Source: an uncultured Alistipes sp. (GTDB taxonomy: Bacteria > Bacteroidota > Bacteroidia > Bacteroidales > Rikenellaceae). From it: DNA of 64,000 nt. The notes beneath the pieces are model-generated. The model had not been told where the DNA came from. It saw nothing but the letters and a program-made list of their open reading frames with translations, and ran no database searches. The stretch lies in assembly GCA_944321945.1 (NCBI GenBank), contig CALUNE010000013.1, forward strand, positions 1 through 64,000. Reading direction: 5' to 3'. Both the position numbers and the translations under genes were made by a program. Each line of letters starts with the position of its first letter. Within the stretch, counting starts at the first letter, position 1. Below are positions 26,050 through 35,073 of this stretch, piece after piece.

Positions 26050-27300
26050 ATGAAAAAGATCGTGATGAACCTGGCCTGCCGGGGGTTGATGGCAGGTCTG
26101 CTGATGGCGGCCGCTGCCGGGTGCAACGACGCCGAATTCCAGCCGATCGACAATGCGGCCTACATTGCCGAGGCCTATGATGCGACCAGTACGCTGCTCT
26201 CGTTCTCGAACGACGAAGGGGCTCAGACCACCCTGACGGCCCGCCTGGGCGACCGTGCGGCCAGCGACTGCTCGTTCCGTTTCGAGGTGGCGCCCGAGGT
26301 GCTGACCCGTTACAACTCGCTCAACGGTACCTCCTACGCCCAGCTCCCTGACGGGGCCTACAAACTTCCGACCGATCCCGTGTCGATTGCGGCCGGGGAG
26401 GCTTCGGCGGCTCCGCTGCAGGTGGAGATTCTCCCTTACAGCGACGAAATGAAGGAGTCGGGCGTGACCTATGCCCTGCCGGTGCGGCTCTGCAGCGCCG
26501 ACGGCAGCATGCGGACGCTGACCGACAACTCGCAGTTCCTGATCATCTGCAACTGGCAGCGAATCGTGCCCGCATCGGTCTTCAATACCGAATTCGTCGA
26601 GACGGGCGACCGCTCGAAGAAGAACCGGATCATGTTCGACATGGGCGATGAGGATATCAACTTTACGGCCTACACCTTCGAATTCCTGATGTACATGGAG
26701 GACTTCTCGACGACGAACAACCAGATGCTCGTCGGGCTGGAGGGTACGTCGCGCACGCTGGCCAACCGCATGTGGGTGCGCTTCGAGAACAACAGCCCGA
26801 AGAAGTGGATGCAGATCAACTCGATGGTCAAGCCGGCCGTCGATGCCACGACGCCCAACCAGGCCAAAACGTGGCAGCACGTGGCCGTTGTCTTCGACGG
26901 CAGCAAGATGCATCTCTATCTCGACGGCGTGGAGGTCGCCACGAAGGATGCGCCCAATGCGTCGATCAAATTCCGCTACTTCTCGCTGCTGCCGCAGCCG
27001 TCCTACTTCACGCAGACGATTTCGTTCCGCGAGGTGCGTCTGTGGAACGTGGCCCGCACGGCGGCCCAGCTGACCAACAACGCCTCGAGCGTCGACCCGA
27101 AGAGCGAAGGCCTGCTCGGCTACTGGAAGATGGATGAAGGTTCGGGCTATACGTTCAACGATGCCACGGGCAACGGTCATCTCGGTACGTGCCAGTATTC
27201 GACGGCCCAGGATATCGGTGCCGCCGCCTGGCCCGAGACCTTCACCGGACCGGCTACGGGGCTGAAGTGGGTCGAGAACTCCGAAAAGATGGACGAGTAA
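26050..27300 (+). CDS. DUF1735-LamG surface glycan-binding lipoprotein, locus 2
   Basis: The protein has 416 residues with an acylated Cys at 25 (AAGC). DUF1735 covers about 30-160 (VLTRYNSLNGTSYAQLPDGAYKL), and a LamG jelly roll about 175-400 with WQHVAVVFDGSKMHLYLDGVEV and LLGYWKMDEGSGYTFNDATGNG. No catalytic motif is seen. It is a paralog of the proteins in loci 1 and 3 and probably binds the same glycan class on the cell surface. The gene starts 13 bases after the end of the repaired GH18 frame, which supports 26036 as the original GH18 stop. Confidence 0.88.
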   Translation: MKKIVMNLACRGLMAGLLMAAAAGCNDAEFQPIDNAAYIAEAYDATSTLLSFSNDEGAQTTLTARLGDRAASDCSFRFEVAPEVLTRYNSLNGTSYAQLPDGAYKLPTDPVSIAAGEASAAPLQVEILPYSDEMKESGVTYALPVRLCSADGSMRTLTDNSQFLIICNWQRIVPASVFNTEFVETGDRSKKNRIMFDMGDEDINFTAYTFEFLMYMEDFSTTNNQMLVGLEGTSRTLANRMWVRFENNSPKKWMQINSMVKPAVDATTPNQAKTWQHVAVVFDGSKMHLYLDGVEVATKDAPNASIKFRYFSLLPQPSYFTQTISFREVRLWNVARTAAQLTNNASSVDPKSEGLLGYWKMDEGSGYTFNDATGNGHLGTCQYSTAQDIGAAAWPETFTGPATGLKWVENSEKMDE

Positions 27301-27388
27301 CAGACTTCGGGAAGCGCGGGGCGCCGTCGGGCGGTTCGACGTGCCGCGACGCCCTGCGTCTCTTCACATATCCACACATTCCTGCCTC

Positions 27389-28969
27389 ATGAAAACACAC
27401 AACCTCTATCGGTTGGGGCTGGGCGGTCTGGCGACGCTGTCGCTGGCCGGCTGCTCGGACCGCAAGCCGGCGGCGCGCCCGATGAACATCCTCTACATCA
27501 TGACCGACGACCATACGGCCCAGATGATGAGCTGCTACGACCGCCGCTACGCCTCGACACCCAACCTCGACCGGATAGCCGCCGAGGGCGTCCGTTTCAC
27601 GAACAGCTTCGTGGCCAATTCGCTGAGCGGCCCGAGTCGCGCCTGCATGCTCACGGGAAAACACTCGCACAAGAACGGTTTCTACGACAATACGACCTGC
27701 GTCTTCGACGGTTCGCAGCAGACCTTCCCGAAGTTGTTGCGCGGGGCGGGCTACGAGACGGCGATTATCGGCAAATGGCATCTGGAGAGCCTCCCGACGG
27801 GCTTCGACCACTGGGAGATCATCCCCGACCAGGGCGACTACTACAATCCGGACTTCATCCTGCAGACCGGCGACACGCTCCGCAACGAAGGCTACATCAC
27901 GAACCTCATCACGGACAAGGCCCTCGCGTGGCTCGACCGCGAGCGCGACCCCGAGAAGCCCTTCTGCCTGCTCGTCCACCACAAGGCGCAGCACCGCAAC
28001 TGGATGGCCGACACGTGCAACCTGACGTTGTATGAGGACCGGACGTTCCCCGTTCCGGAGACCTTCTACGACGATTACGAGGGGCGTCCGGCCGCTGCGG
28101 CCCAGGAGATGTCGATCGCCTCGGACCACGACATGGATCCGATCTACGACCTGAAGATGTACCGCGAGGACAAGCAGGGGCGGCTGAAGGACTGGCTCGA
28201 ACGCATGGTCGGGCGGATGAATCCTTCGCAGCGTGCCGCCTGGGACCGGTTCTACGATCCGATCATCGAGGAGTTCTACCGCACCAATCCGCAGGGACGC
28301 GCTCGGGCCGAATGGAAGTTCCAACGCTATGTGCGCGACTATCTGAAGACGCTCAAGTCGCTGGACGACAACGTGGGACGTCTGCTCGACTACCTCGACC
28401 GCACGGGGCTGGCCGAAAATACGCTGGTGGTCTACACTTCGGACCAGGGCTTCTACATCGGCGAACACGGCTGGTTCGACAAGCGTTTCATGTATGAGGA
28501 GTCGATGCATACGCCGCTGGTCATGCGCCTTCCGGGCGGTGTGCGGGGCGACATCGACGAGATGGTGCAGAACATCGACTATGCGCCGACGTTCCTCGAA
28601 CTGGCCGGCGTCGAGGTCCCCGACGACATCCAGGGCCGCTCGCTGCTGCCGCTGCTGCGCGGCGAACAGCCCGAAGACTGGCGCCGCTCGCTCTACTACC
28701 ACTTCTACGAGTATCCGGCCGAACACATGGTCAAACGCCACTACGGCGTGCGCGACGACCGCTGGAAACTCATCCACTTCTACAACGACATCGACCACTG
28801 GGAACTCTACGATCTGGAGACGGATCCCCACGAGCTGAACAACCGCTACGACGATCCGGCATGTGCCGACCAGCGGGCCCGGATGATCGATGAACTCCTC
28901 CGCCTGCAGCGTCAGTACGACGATACGCTGGCCCTGCGCATGAACGGAAACTTCCAATCCAAAAACTGA
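27389..28969 (+). CDS. Serine-type S1 sulfatase, lipoprotein
   Basis: The protein has 526 residues with an acylated Cys at 22 (LAGC). The sulfatase core reads SGPSRACMLTG, the S-x-P-S-R form. The catalytic formylglycine would be made from S80 by an anaerobic radical-SAM maturase, not from Cys by FGE. Metal ligands include the D40/D41 pair in MTDDH and the DQGFYIGEHGW stretch. The C-terminal subdomain ends with WELYDLETDPHELNNRYDDP, typical of S1 enzymes. Company of a GH20 enzyme suggests a GlcNAc-6-O-sulfatase (S1_11-like), but family assignment needs a search. The 88-base gap after the LamG gene is the largest in the operon. Confidence 0.9.
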   Translation: MKTHNLYRLGLGGLATLSLAGCSDRKPAARPMNILYIMTDDHTAQMMSCYDRRYASTPNLDRIAAEGVRFTNSFVANSLSGPSRACMLTGKHSHKNGFYDNTTCVFDGSQQTFPKLLRGAGYETAIIGKWHLESLPTGFDHWEIIPDQGDYYNPDFILQTGDTLRNEGYITNLITDKALAWLDRERDPEKPFCLLVHHKAQHRNWMADTCNLTLYEDRTFPVPETFYDDYEGRPAAAAQEMSIASDHDMDPIYDLKMYREDKQGRLKDWLERMVGRMNPSQRAAWDRFYDPIIEEFYRTNPQGRARAEWKFQRYVRDYLKTLKSLDDNVGRLLDYLDRTGLAENTLVVYTSDQGFYIGEHGWFDKRFMYEESMHTPLVMRLPGGVRGDIDEMVQNIDYAPTFLELAGVEVPDDIQGRSLLPLLRGEQPEDWRRSLYYHFYEYPAEHMVKRHYGVRDDRWKLIHFYNDIDHWELYDLETDPHELNNRYDDPACADQRARMIDELLRLQRQYDDTLALRMNGNFQSKN

Positions 28970-28975
28970 CCCCTT

Positions 28976-31267
28976 ATGAACCGACGAAAATTATCCATAC
29001 CGGTCGTTCTGGCCACGCTGCTGCTGGGCGGCTGTGCGGCGCCCTCGGCCGAGACCCTTCCCACGCTGATCCCCCAACCGCAGGAGGTGGTGTGGAGCCG
29101 CGGCACATACCGCCTCCCGGCGCAGACGCGCATCGGGATCACCGATCCGCAGCTTGCCTCCCAGGCCGACTATCTGGCGGAGGCCCTCGCCCCCTATACG
29201 GAGGCCGTGCGGAGCGAAACCGCGTCCGGTGACATCGAACTGGGGCTCGATACCGCGGTGCTGGCCGACGAGGCCTACCGGCTGGCGGTCACCGGTTCGG
29301 GTGTCCGGATCACGGGCGGATCGCCCCGCGGCGTGGTCAACGCAATCGCCACGCTGCGGCAGCTGCTGCCCGCAGGCAAGGGGGCCGAAGGGGTGATTCC
29401 CCGTGCGGAGATCTCGGATGCTCCGGCCTTCGCCTGGCGCGGCGTGATGCTCGACGTGAGCCGCCACTTCTTCGACAAGGAGGAGATCTGCTCGCTGCTC
29501 GACCAGATGGCCCGTCTGAAACTCAACAAGTTCCACTGGCATCTGACCGACGATCAGGGCTGGCGCATCGAGATCAAGGCCTATCCCGATCTGGCCGGCA
29601 AGGGCGGCTGGCGGCACTACAACAAGCACGACACGATCTGTATGGGGCGTGCCGCGCGCGAGAAGAATGCCGATTTCCAGCTCCCGGAGAAGTACCTGCG
29701 CGTCGAGGGCACCGATACGCTCTACGGCGGTTACTACACGCAGGAGGAGATCCGCGAGGTGGTGGACTACGCCGCCCGACGCGGTATCGACGTCATCCCC
29801 GAGATCGACATGCCGGGCCACTTCCTGCAGGCCATCGAGTACTATCCCGAAATGACCTGCTTCGAGCCCGAGACGTGGAGCGGCGAGGCCTTTTCGTCGC
29901 CGTTGTGCCTGGGCAAGGACGAGGCGCTGACCTTCTGCGAGGAGATCTGGCGCGAGGTCTTCGACCTCTTCCCTTATGAATATGTCCACATCGGTGGCGA
30001 CGAGGTCAACATGAAGAACTGGAACCGTTGCCCGCGCTGTCAGGCCCGCATGCGGCGGGAGGGGCTCGCCGACGGCCACGCCCTGCAGGCGTGGTTCACC
30101 CACCGCATGGAGCGCTTCTTCGAGGCCAACGGCCGCCGGATGATCGGCTGGGACGAACTGTTGCAGGGCGAAGTCAATCCCTCGACGACCATCATGTGGT
30201 GGCGTCCGTGGGTCCCCGAATCGGTCGATCTGGCGACCCGCCAGGGCTGCGATCTGATCCTCTGCCCGCAGACGTGGTTCTACTTCTCGCTCGAGGAGGA
30301 TGCCGGCTCGTTGAAGCGCACGTGCAACTACCGCCTGGTTCCCGATTCGCTCCCGCAGGAGCAGAAGGCCCGTATCCTGGGTGTGCAGGGCAACGTCTGG
30401 GCCGAGAAGGTGCCGACGTTGTCGCGTGCCGAGTATCTGTTCTATCCGCGGCTGCTGATCGTGGCCGAGAAGGGGTGGCGCCCCGAGGAGCAGGTCAGCG
30501 AGCAGGAGCTGATGCCGCGTCTGATGCGCTACTGTGCGCGTCTCGATGCCGAAGGGGTCAACTACCGGATTCCCTCGCTGGAGAATTTCCACGAATTCTG
30601 CGTCTTCACCGATTCGATCCGCTCGACGGTGACCTGTCCGCTGCCGGGAGCCATCCTGCGCTATACGCTCGACGGATCGGTGCCGACACTCTCCTCGCCG
30701 GTCTATACCGGCCCGATCACCTTCCGGGACAATGCGTTGCTGCAGGTGCGGGCCTTCCACCCCGACGGCCGTACGGGCGACTGGGTCAAGATCCGCTACG
30801 AGAAGTGCGGTTTTGCCGCCCCGACCGAGGTGGCCGCAACCCGCCCCGGTCTGGAGACCGAGTGGTTCTTCCGCCGCTTCCCGACGTGTGATGCCATCGG
30901 CGGTGCCAAGGCCGACGGCGGCTGTGTGGTCGATTCGGTGCAGTTCCCGAAGGTGGCTCAGGGGCGTCGTGCCACGGGCATCCTCTTCCGAGGGTACATC
31001 CGCGTGCCGGAGGATCGGATCTATACCTTCGCGCTGGCCTCGAACGACGGCAGCCTGCTGCGGATCGACGGCCGCGTGGTCATCGACAACGACGGCGAAC
31101 ATACGCTGATCGAAAAGACGGGTCAGGCGGCTCTTTCGGCCGGTCTGCATCCGCTCGAACTGCGCTATTTCGACTACAACGGCGGACGCGTGACGCTGGC
31201 ACTGGTCGACGAGCAGGGTCGGCGTCAACCCCTGACGGGCGAGTGGTTCTGCCACGAGGCGGAATAG
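28976..31267 (+). CDS. GH20 beta-N-acetylhexosaminidase with PA14 domain
   Basis: The protein has 763 residues with a lipoprotein-like signal (LLLGGCAA). A GH20b domain (about 30-150) precedes the catalytic barrel (about 155-500). The barrel starts with FAWRGVMLDVSRHFF and LNKFHWHLTDDQGWRIEIK, and contains HIGGDEVN with the catalytic D342-E343 pair. A chitobiase C-terminal-like segment (TVTCPLPGAILRYTLDGSVPT) follows near 550-625, and the last 120 residues form a PA14-like domain (GILFRGYIRVPEDRIYTFALASNDGSLLRIDG). It removes terminal GlcNAc or GalNAc from glycans, after the neighbouring sulfatase unmasks them. It is the last gene of locus 2, six bases after the sulfatase stop. Confidence 0.93.
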   Translation: MNRRKLSIPVVLATLLLGGCAAPSAETLPTLIPQPQEVVWSRGTYRLPAQTRIGITDPQLASQADYLAEALAPYTEAVRSETASGDIELGLDTAVLADEAYRLAVTGSGVRITGGSPRGVVNAIATLRQLLPAGKGAEGVIPRAEISDAPAFAWRGVMLDVSRHFFDKEEICSLLDQMARLKLNKFHWHLTDDQGWRIEIKAYPDLAGKGGWRHYNKHDTICMGRAAREKNADFQLPEKYLRVEGTDTLYGGYYTQEEIREVVDYAARRGIDVIPEIDMPGHFLQAIEYYPEMTCFEPETWSGEAFSSPLCLGKDEALTFCEEIWREVFDLFPYEYVHIGGDEVNMKNWNRCPRCQARMRREGLADGHALQAWFTHRMERFFEANGRRMIGWDELLQGEVNPSTTIMWWRPWVPESVDLATRQGCDLILCPQTWFYFSLEEDAGSLKRTCNYRLVPDSLPQEQKARILGVQGNVWAEKVPTLSRAEYLFYPRLLIVAEKGWRPEEQVSEQELMPRLMRYCARLDAEGVNYRIPSLENFHEFCVFTDSIRSTVTCPLPGAILRYTLDGSVPTLSSPVYTGPITFRDNALLQVRAFHPDGRTGDWVKIRYEKCGFAAPTEVAATRPGLETEWFFRRFPTCDAIGGAKADGGCVVDSVQFPKVAQGRRATGILFRGYIRVPEDRIYTFALASNDGSLLRIDGRVVIDNDGEHTLIEKTGQAALSAGLHPLELRYFDYNGGRVTLALVDEQGRRQPLTGEWFCHEAE

Positions 31268-31294
31268 CGTGCCTTCGACCGCTCCGGGTCAAAC

Positions 31295-31332
31295 GAAAGG
31301 CCTCTCCTGTCAGCAGGAGAGGCCTTTCATTT
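31295..31332. terminator. Terminator ending locus 2
   Basis: A perfect 15-bp stem (31295-31309 with 31314-31328) with a 4-nt TCAG loop, followed by ATTTTC. It separates the plus-strand operon from the convergent TetR gene and may act both ways. Confidence 0.85.
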
Positions 31333-31375
31333 TCGGGTGGCTTGTTGCCGGAAAGATGCGACTCGGACCGCCGGG

Positions 31376-31990
31376 CTATCGTTTCAGCAGATCGTAGATG
31401 TATTGGAACTGTTGACGCAGAACCTCGATGTCAAGACCGTCGGCAAAGGACATCTGATAGGCCAGTCCGATGAACTCCTGCCGGAAGAGCGCAGCGGCCC
31501 TTTCGATCTGTGTGTCGGGACGGATTTCGCCGTATTCGATGCCCCGGCGGATTGCCTCGCACCACAGTCTGAACTCCGTGTCCATCAATTCGAGGAGCTT
31601 GCGCTTGCCGTCGGGGTAGTAGAAGAGAACCTGCTGGAAAAGGTGGAAATAACCGGCATTGGCCGATTTGCCGGGCATCTCCTCATGGCGGATATTGCCC
31701 AGATACACGATCTCGGCCATCGTGCGGCGCACGCCCTCGATGTATTTGTCGATGAAATCCTGCAACGATCCGTCGGAGAGTGCATACTTGTTTTCGGGGT
31801 GCTGGGCGTTGAAGAGATAGCGGTCGGCTACGGCTACGAAGAGGTCGAGCTTCGTGGGGTAGTAGTTGAAGATTCCGGTTTTGGTCAGCCCGACGCGGCG
31901 GGTGATCATCTGCAGGCTGACGCACTCGTAGTTCATCGACATGAACAGTTGCAGTGCGCTTTGCAGAATCTCTTCCCGGTTGGTTTTCAT
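31376..31990 (-). CDS. TetR/AcrR family transcriptional regulator
   Basis: The protein has 204 residues. The TetR helix-turn-helix lies at about 5-50, with ILQSALQLFMSMNYECVSLQMITRRVGLTKTGIFNYYPTKLDLF in the canonical spacing. The all-helical ligand domain follows (about 60-204), with several aromatic residues that could line a pocket. It is divergent in sequence from known named regulators as far as can be judged by eye. Its own promoter (TATCTTTG) is close upstream. It sits between loci 2 and 3 and may control either; no palindromic operator is evident at its promoter. Confidence 0.9.
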   Translation of the reverse strand: MKTNREEILQSALQLFMSMNYECVSLQMITRRVGLTKTGIFNYYPTKLDLFVAVADRYLFNAQHPENKYALSDGSLQDFIDKYIEGVRRTMAEIVYLGNIRHEEMPGKSANAGYFHLFQQVLFYYPDGKRKLLELMDTEFRLWCEAIRRGIEYGEIRPDTQIERAAALFRQEFIGLAYQMSFADGLDIEVLRQQFQYIYDLLKR

Positions 31991-32012
31991 GGTTGTGCGA
32001 TATTTCCCGGTT

Positions 32013-32020
32013 CAAAGATA
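32013..32020 (-). promoter_or_regulatory. -7 promoter element of the TetR gene
   Basis: The minus strand reads TATCTTTG, an exact TAnnTTTG match, 23 bases before the start codon. Confidence 0.65.
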
Positions 32021-32094
32021 CGAGCTTATTTTGAAAAATGGGCATCGGACGGTTGAATTTCCCGTGTCGGAGTCTTGCTTTGCAGCGGCCGGCA

Positions 32095-32133
32095 TGCAGA
32101 CGGCCCGCACCCTGCGGGGCGCGGGCCGTTGCA
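32095..32133 (-). terminator. Large hairpin at the end of locus 3
   Basis: ACGGCCCGC (32100-32108) pairs with GCGGGCCGT (32121-32129); flanking TGCA/TGCA continues the stem past one-base bulges, and CCC/GGG pairs inside the loop. No T tract follows on either strand, so it may protect the mRNA 3' end more than terminate. Confidence 0.5.
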
Positions 32134-32154
32134 TCGGACGATGATCCTTGGCGA

Positions 32155-33822
32155 TCAGTTGAAACGCAGCCAGTCCGGATAGTAGAGCATGTTCCCGTAG
32201 CCCGGGAGCTGGTAGGTGGTGTTGGGATTCTGAAGGGCGCCCTGCGTGGCACACGTAACATCGGTCAGCCAGGGCATGTTGTTCCCGCCATCCGTCCACG
32301 GCAGCATGAATCCCAGAAAGGCTCCCAGATTCGCGCCGGTTTTGCCCTCGTTTCCTTCGATGATCGGGATCAGCTCCTCGACCAGAATCCGCGGATCCTC
32401 CGACAGGACGATCTCCATCATCATCTCATTGAAGGAGTCATCCCAGGCCCGTTCTTCCCACACGCCGGTGTCCCGCGCCCGGACCGTAAAGCGGCCGTAG
32501 CGCTGGCGCGAAAGCCCGGCAATGGGTTTGCGCGGGGCGCCTTCGGCATAGGGGTCCGTCAGATCGGCGGCCGTGCCCGTCCAGGCATAGTCGAGGTAGG
32601 TGCCGGCCTCGATTCCGTCGTGGGCCTCGTAGAGCGTGGCCGAGGGCTCGCCCAGATCGGTCAGGGTGATCGTCTTGTCGGGAAGCGCCGCACGGAGGTC
32701 GCGGATGAATTTGGCGTAGGAGGAGGGATCGATGCCCGGCAGCCCGTTGGCGCCGTAGTTGGAATACTCGTCGTTGAGGTTCACGCCGTCGATGCCCGTT
32801 TCGTCGATCAGCCGGGCGATCTGAGCAACGAGTGATGCCCGCTGCGTATCGTCGAGGTTGCAGAACCCGATGCCCGAGCCGCTGCCCGTCAGTTCGATGG
32901 TGACCCGGATTCCCTGCTGCTGGATCGGCTGCAGATAGCGGTCCGGATTGTCCAGCAGATGGGTCAGGTTGCGGTTGATGTCGAGCCGCGGCATCTTCGT
33001 CAGGGGATCGTATCCGATCGTGCCGCCCAGAATCACCACGATGTCGCAGTATTCATAGAGGGTGGTCTCCCAGGTCGACGGATCGGTGTAGGTGAGGACC
33101 GGTTCGAGGCAGACCCGCGGGTCCATCCACGAGGGGTCGATATAGATGACGCCGCACTCCATGCAGGAGGTCCCGTGTCCTTCGATCCGGGGCGAGGGAC
33201 GGCGCAGCGTAACGGGATCGACCATCAGTTCGTAGTAGAAACGGCAGCTCTGCGTCTTTCCGTCGGCATCGACCGTTTCGGCCTGCAGGATCACGAGAAA
33301 ACTGCTGTTGACGGCTGCATCGCCTGCGCCTTTCAGATCGATGCGCACGGGAATCTCCAGACGGGTCTCTCCGGCCGGGAGAATCTGTTCGCCGAGCGTC
33401 GCCGTCACGTGATCTGCCGGAACCTGGAAAAACATCCGGTCGATCGCTTGCTGTTCGCCGACGCCTCCGTTCAATTGCAGGATGACTTTACTCAACGAAT
33501 AATAGGTGTTGGCCTCGAACAGCAGCTTTTCGTCCTCGACCACCGAAAGGGTGACGCTGACATCCTGGTCGCGGACCTTCGGCATGGCGAAGGCGAGCTG
33601 GTCCTCGAAGGTCGACTCCGCATCGACCCACACCCGGGCCACCGAATCGCGCGTCGTGAGTGCGCTGTAGAACCGCGGGGCGACCTCGCCCGACGGATCG
33701 AAGGCTGTGCCCGACCCGGCGTCGAACCCGATCGGATCGGCCGTGCAGGCCGTCAGCACCGCCGCCAGAAGCACCGCCGGCCCCAGCAGACCGGTCGGCC
33801 ATGATCTATGTAGTGTTTTCAT
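32155..33822 (-). CDS. DUF1735-GH18 lipoprotein with altered catalytic motif, locus 3
   Basis: The protein has 555 residues with an acylated Cys at 26 (LTAC). An N-terminal DUF1735-like part (about 55-205) precedes a GH18-like barrel (about 225-530). At the end of strand 4 it has DGVNLNDE at 345-352, where GH18 enzymes have DxxDxDxE. The acid/base Glu (E352) is kept, but both assisting Asp positions are Asn (N348, N350), and D351 precedes the Glu. The second Asp normally orients the 2-acetamido group, so activity may be reduced, shifted in specificity, or lost. The alternative is that D351 takes over that role. It is the last gene of locus 3. Confidence 0.82.
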   Translation of the reverse strand: MKTLHRSWPTGLLGPAVLLAAVLTACTADPIGFDAGSGTAFDPSGEVAPRFYSALTTRDSVARVWVDAESTFEDQLAFAMPKVRDQDVSVTLSVVEDEKLLFEANTYYSLSKVILQLNGGVGEQQAIDRMFFQVPADHVTATLGEQILPAGETRLEIPVRIDLKGAGDAAVNSSFLVILQAETVDADGKTQSCRFYYELMVDPVTLRRPSPRIEGHGTSCMECGVIYIDPSWMDPRVCLEPVLTYTDPSTWETTLYEYCDIVVILGGTIGYDPLTKMPRLDINRNLTHLLDNPDRYLQPIQQQGIRVTIELTGSGSGIGFCNLDDTQRASLVAQIARLIDETGIDGVNLNDEYSNYGANGLPGIDPSSYAKFIRDLRAALPDKTITLTDLGEPSATLYEAHDGIEAGTYLDYAWTGTAADLTDPYAEGAPRKPIAGLSRQRYGRFTVRARDTGVWEERAWDDSFNEMMMEIVLSEDPRILVEELIPIIEGNEGKTGANLGAFLGFMLPWTDGGNNMPWLTDVTCATQGALQNPNTTYQLPGYGNMLYYPDWLRFN

Positions 33823-33840
33823 CTTGAATTCCGTTTAAGG

Positions 33841-35073
33841 TTACTTGTTGAGCTGCGGCACCTCCACCGAGGTGTTCCATTTGAGCGGATTGACCGCCAC
33901 GCCGTCGTTGCCGTGACCCGTGACGTCGCGCACGATGCTGCCGTCCCCGGCCTGGTCGAACTTCCAGTAGCCGAGCAGCCCTTCGCTGGCGGGATCCACG
34001 TCGTACATGTGGTCCCAGATCTCCTGCTGCGTGCGTACCACGGACCAGACGCGCGCTTCGGCGACCTCGCCCTGCAGCGGTCGGTTGTCGTCGTACGAAC
34101 GACCGATGAAGAACTGGTAGGCGTCGCCCAGCGAGGCATTTCCCGTCGGGTCGGCATCGTACAGGGCCCGCATGGCCAGGTTGATCTCGTCGCCCGACCA
34201 TTTGACCGTCCCGGCGCTCTGCAACTCTCCGTTGACGAAGATCTGCATCTGTCCGCTCAGAATGTCGTAGGTCAGGGCCAGGTGGTACCACTCGCCCGGT
34301 TCGAGCGACAGCACGTCATCCGCATCGGGGAACTTGTTGCTGCCGGCCTGCACCTGAAGCTGCTGGCGCGGGAAGCCCGAATCGCCGAAACGCAGCAGCA
34401 GATACTGTTCGACGCCCATCACCGAGGAGATGTCGACCGCCTGGTTGAAGGCGCTTACACGCACGATGATCTCGTAGGTGACGGCCTTCAGCCCGTTGAA
34501 CAGATCGCTCTGCGGACCCGCCTGGTCGAGCGTCGGGAACGAGATCCAGTTGTCGGTCAGGTCGGCCACGGTCGTGATGGCGCTCGTCTGCTTGACCAGA
34601 TACCAGATCGTGGACGAGGCGTCGAGCAGCGCGATGTCATCGCTCGTCACCCGAACGGGCAGCAGGAAGGTTTCGTCGGCCGGCAGTTCGGTCAGCGCCT
34701 TGAAATCCACCGTCACGGGTTCCGACGAGACGTTCCCGGCCGGCACGGCAAGCGAGCGCGCGGAGAGTTCGTAGTGCGACGGATCGAGCATCGAGAACTG
34801 TGTGCCGAAGCGGGCGTTGTAGCGCTCCACGTCGGCCGCGTCGGTGTGCAGGACGGCCGTCACGGGATGGTCCACCGGTCCGCTCAGCGTGGCTGCAAGG
34901 CTCGTCTGCCGGTTTTCGACCTCCCGCTTGAAGAAGACCTGGATGTCGCAGCGATCCGCCGCCGCATCGAGATAGAGCGCCGCATCGACCGGGCTCTTTT
35001 CGTCGTACCGGTCGCGGTCGCAGGCCGTGGACAGCGCCCCGGCACATATCAGAAGGATCAGAAAGCGTTTCAT
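33841..35073 (-). CDS. DUF1735-LamG surface glycan-binding lipoprotein, locus 3
   Basis: The protein has 410 residues with an acylated Cys at 18 (STAC), followed by an acidic DRDRYDE stretch, which suits surface export of Bacteroidetes lipoproteins. DUF1735 covers about 30-165 (VERYNARFGTQFSMLDPSHYEL) and LamG about 180-390 (GEWYHLALTYDILSGQMQIFVNGEL, GLLGYWKFDQ). Its ATG overlaps the stop of the preceding gene by four bases, so the two are translationally coupled, which suggests that their products are needed in fixed ratio. Confidence 0.88.
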   Translation of the reverse strand: MKRFLILLICAGALSTACDRDRYDEKSPVDAALYLDAAADRCDIQVFFKREVENRQTSLAATLSGPVDHPVTAVLHTDAADVERYNARFGTQFSMLDPSHYELSARSLAVPAGNVSSEPVTVDFKALTELPADETFLLPVRVTSDDIALLDASSTIWYLVKQTSAITTVADLTDNWISFPTLDQAGPQSDLFNGLKAVTYEIIVRVSAFNQAVDISSVMGVEQYLLLRFGDSGFPRQQLQVQAGSNKFPDADDVLSLEPGEWYHLALTYDILSGQMQIFVNGELQSAGTVKWSGDEINLAMRALYDADPTGNASLGDAYQFFIGRSYDDNRPLQGEVAEARVWSVVRTQQEIWDHMYDVDPASEGLLGYWKFDQAGDGSIVRDVTGHGNDGVAVNPLKWNTSVEVPQLNK

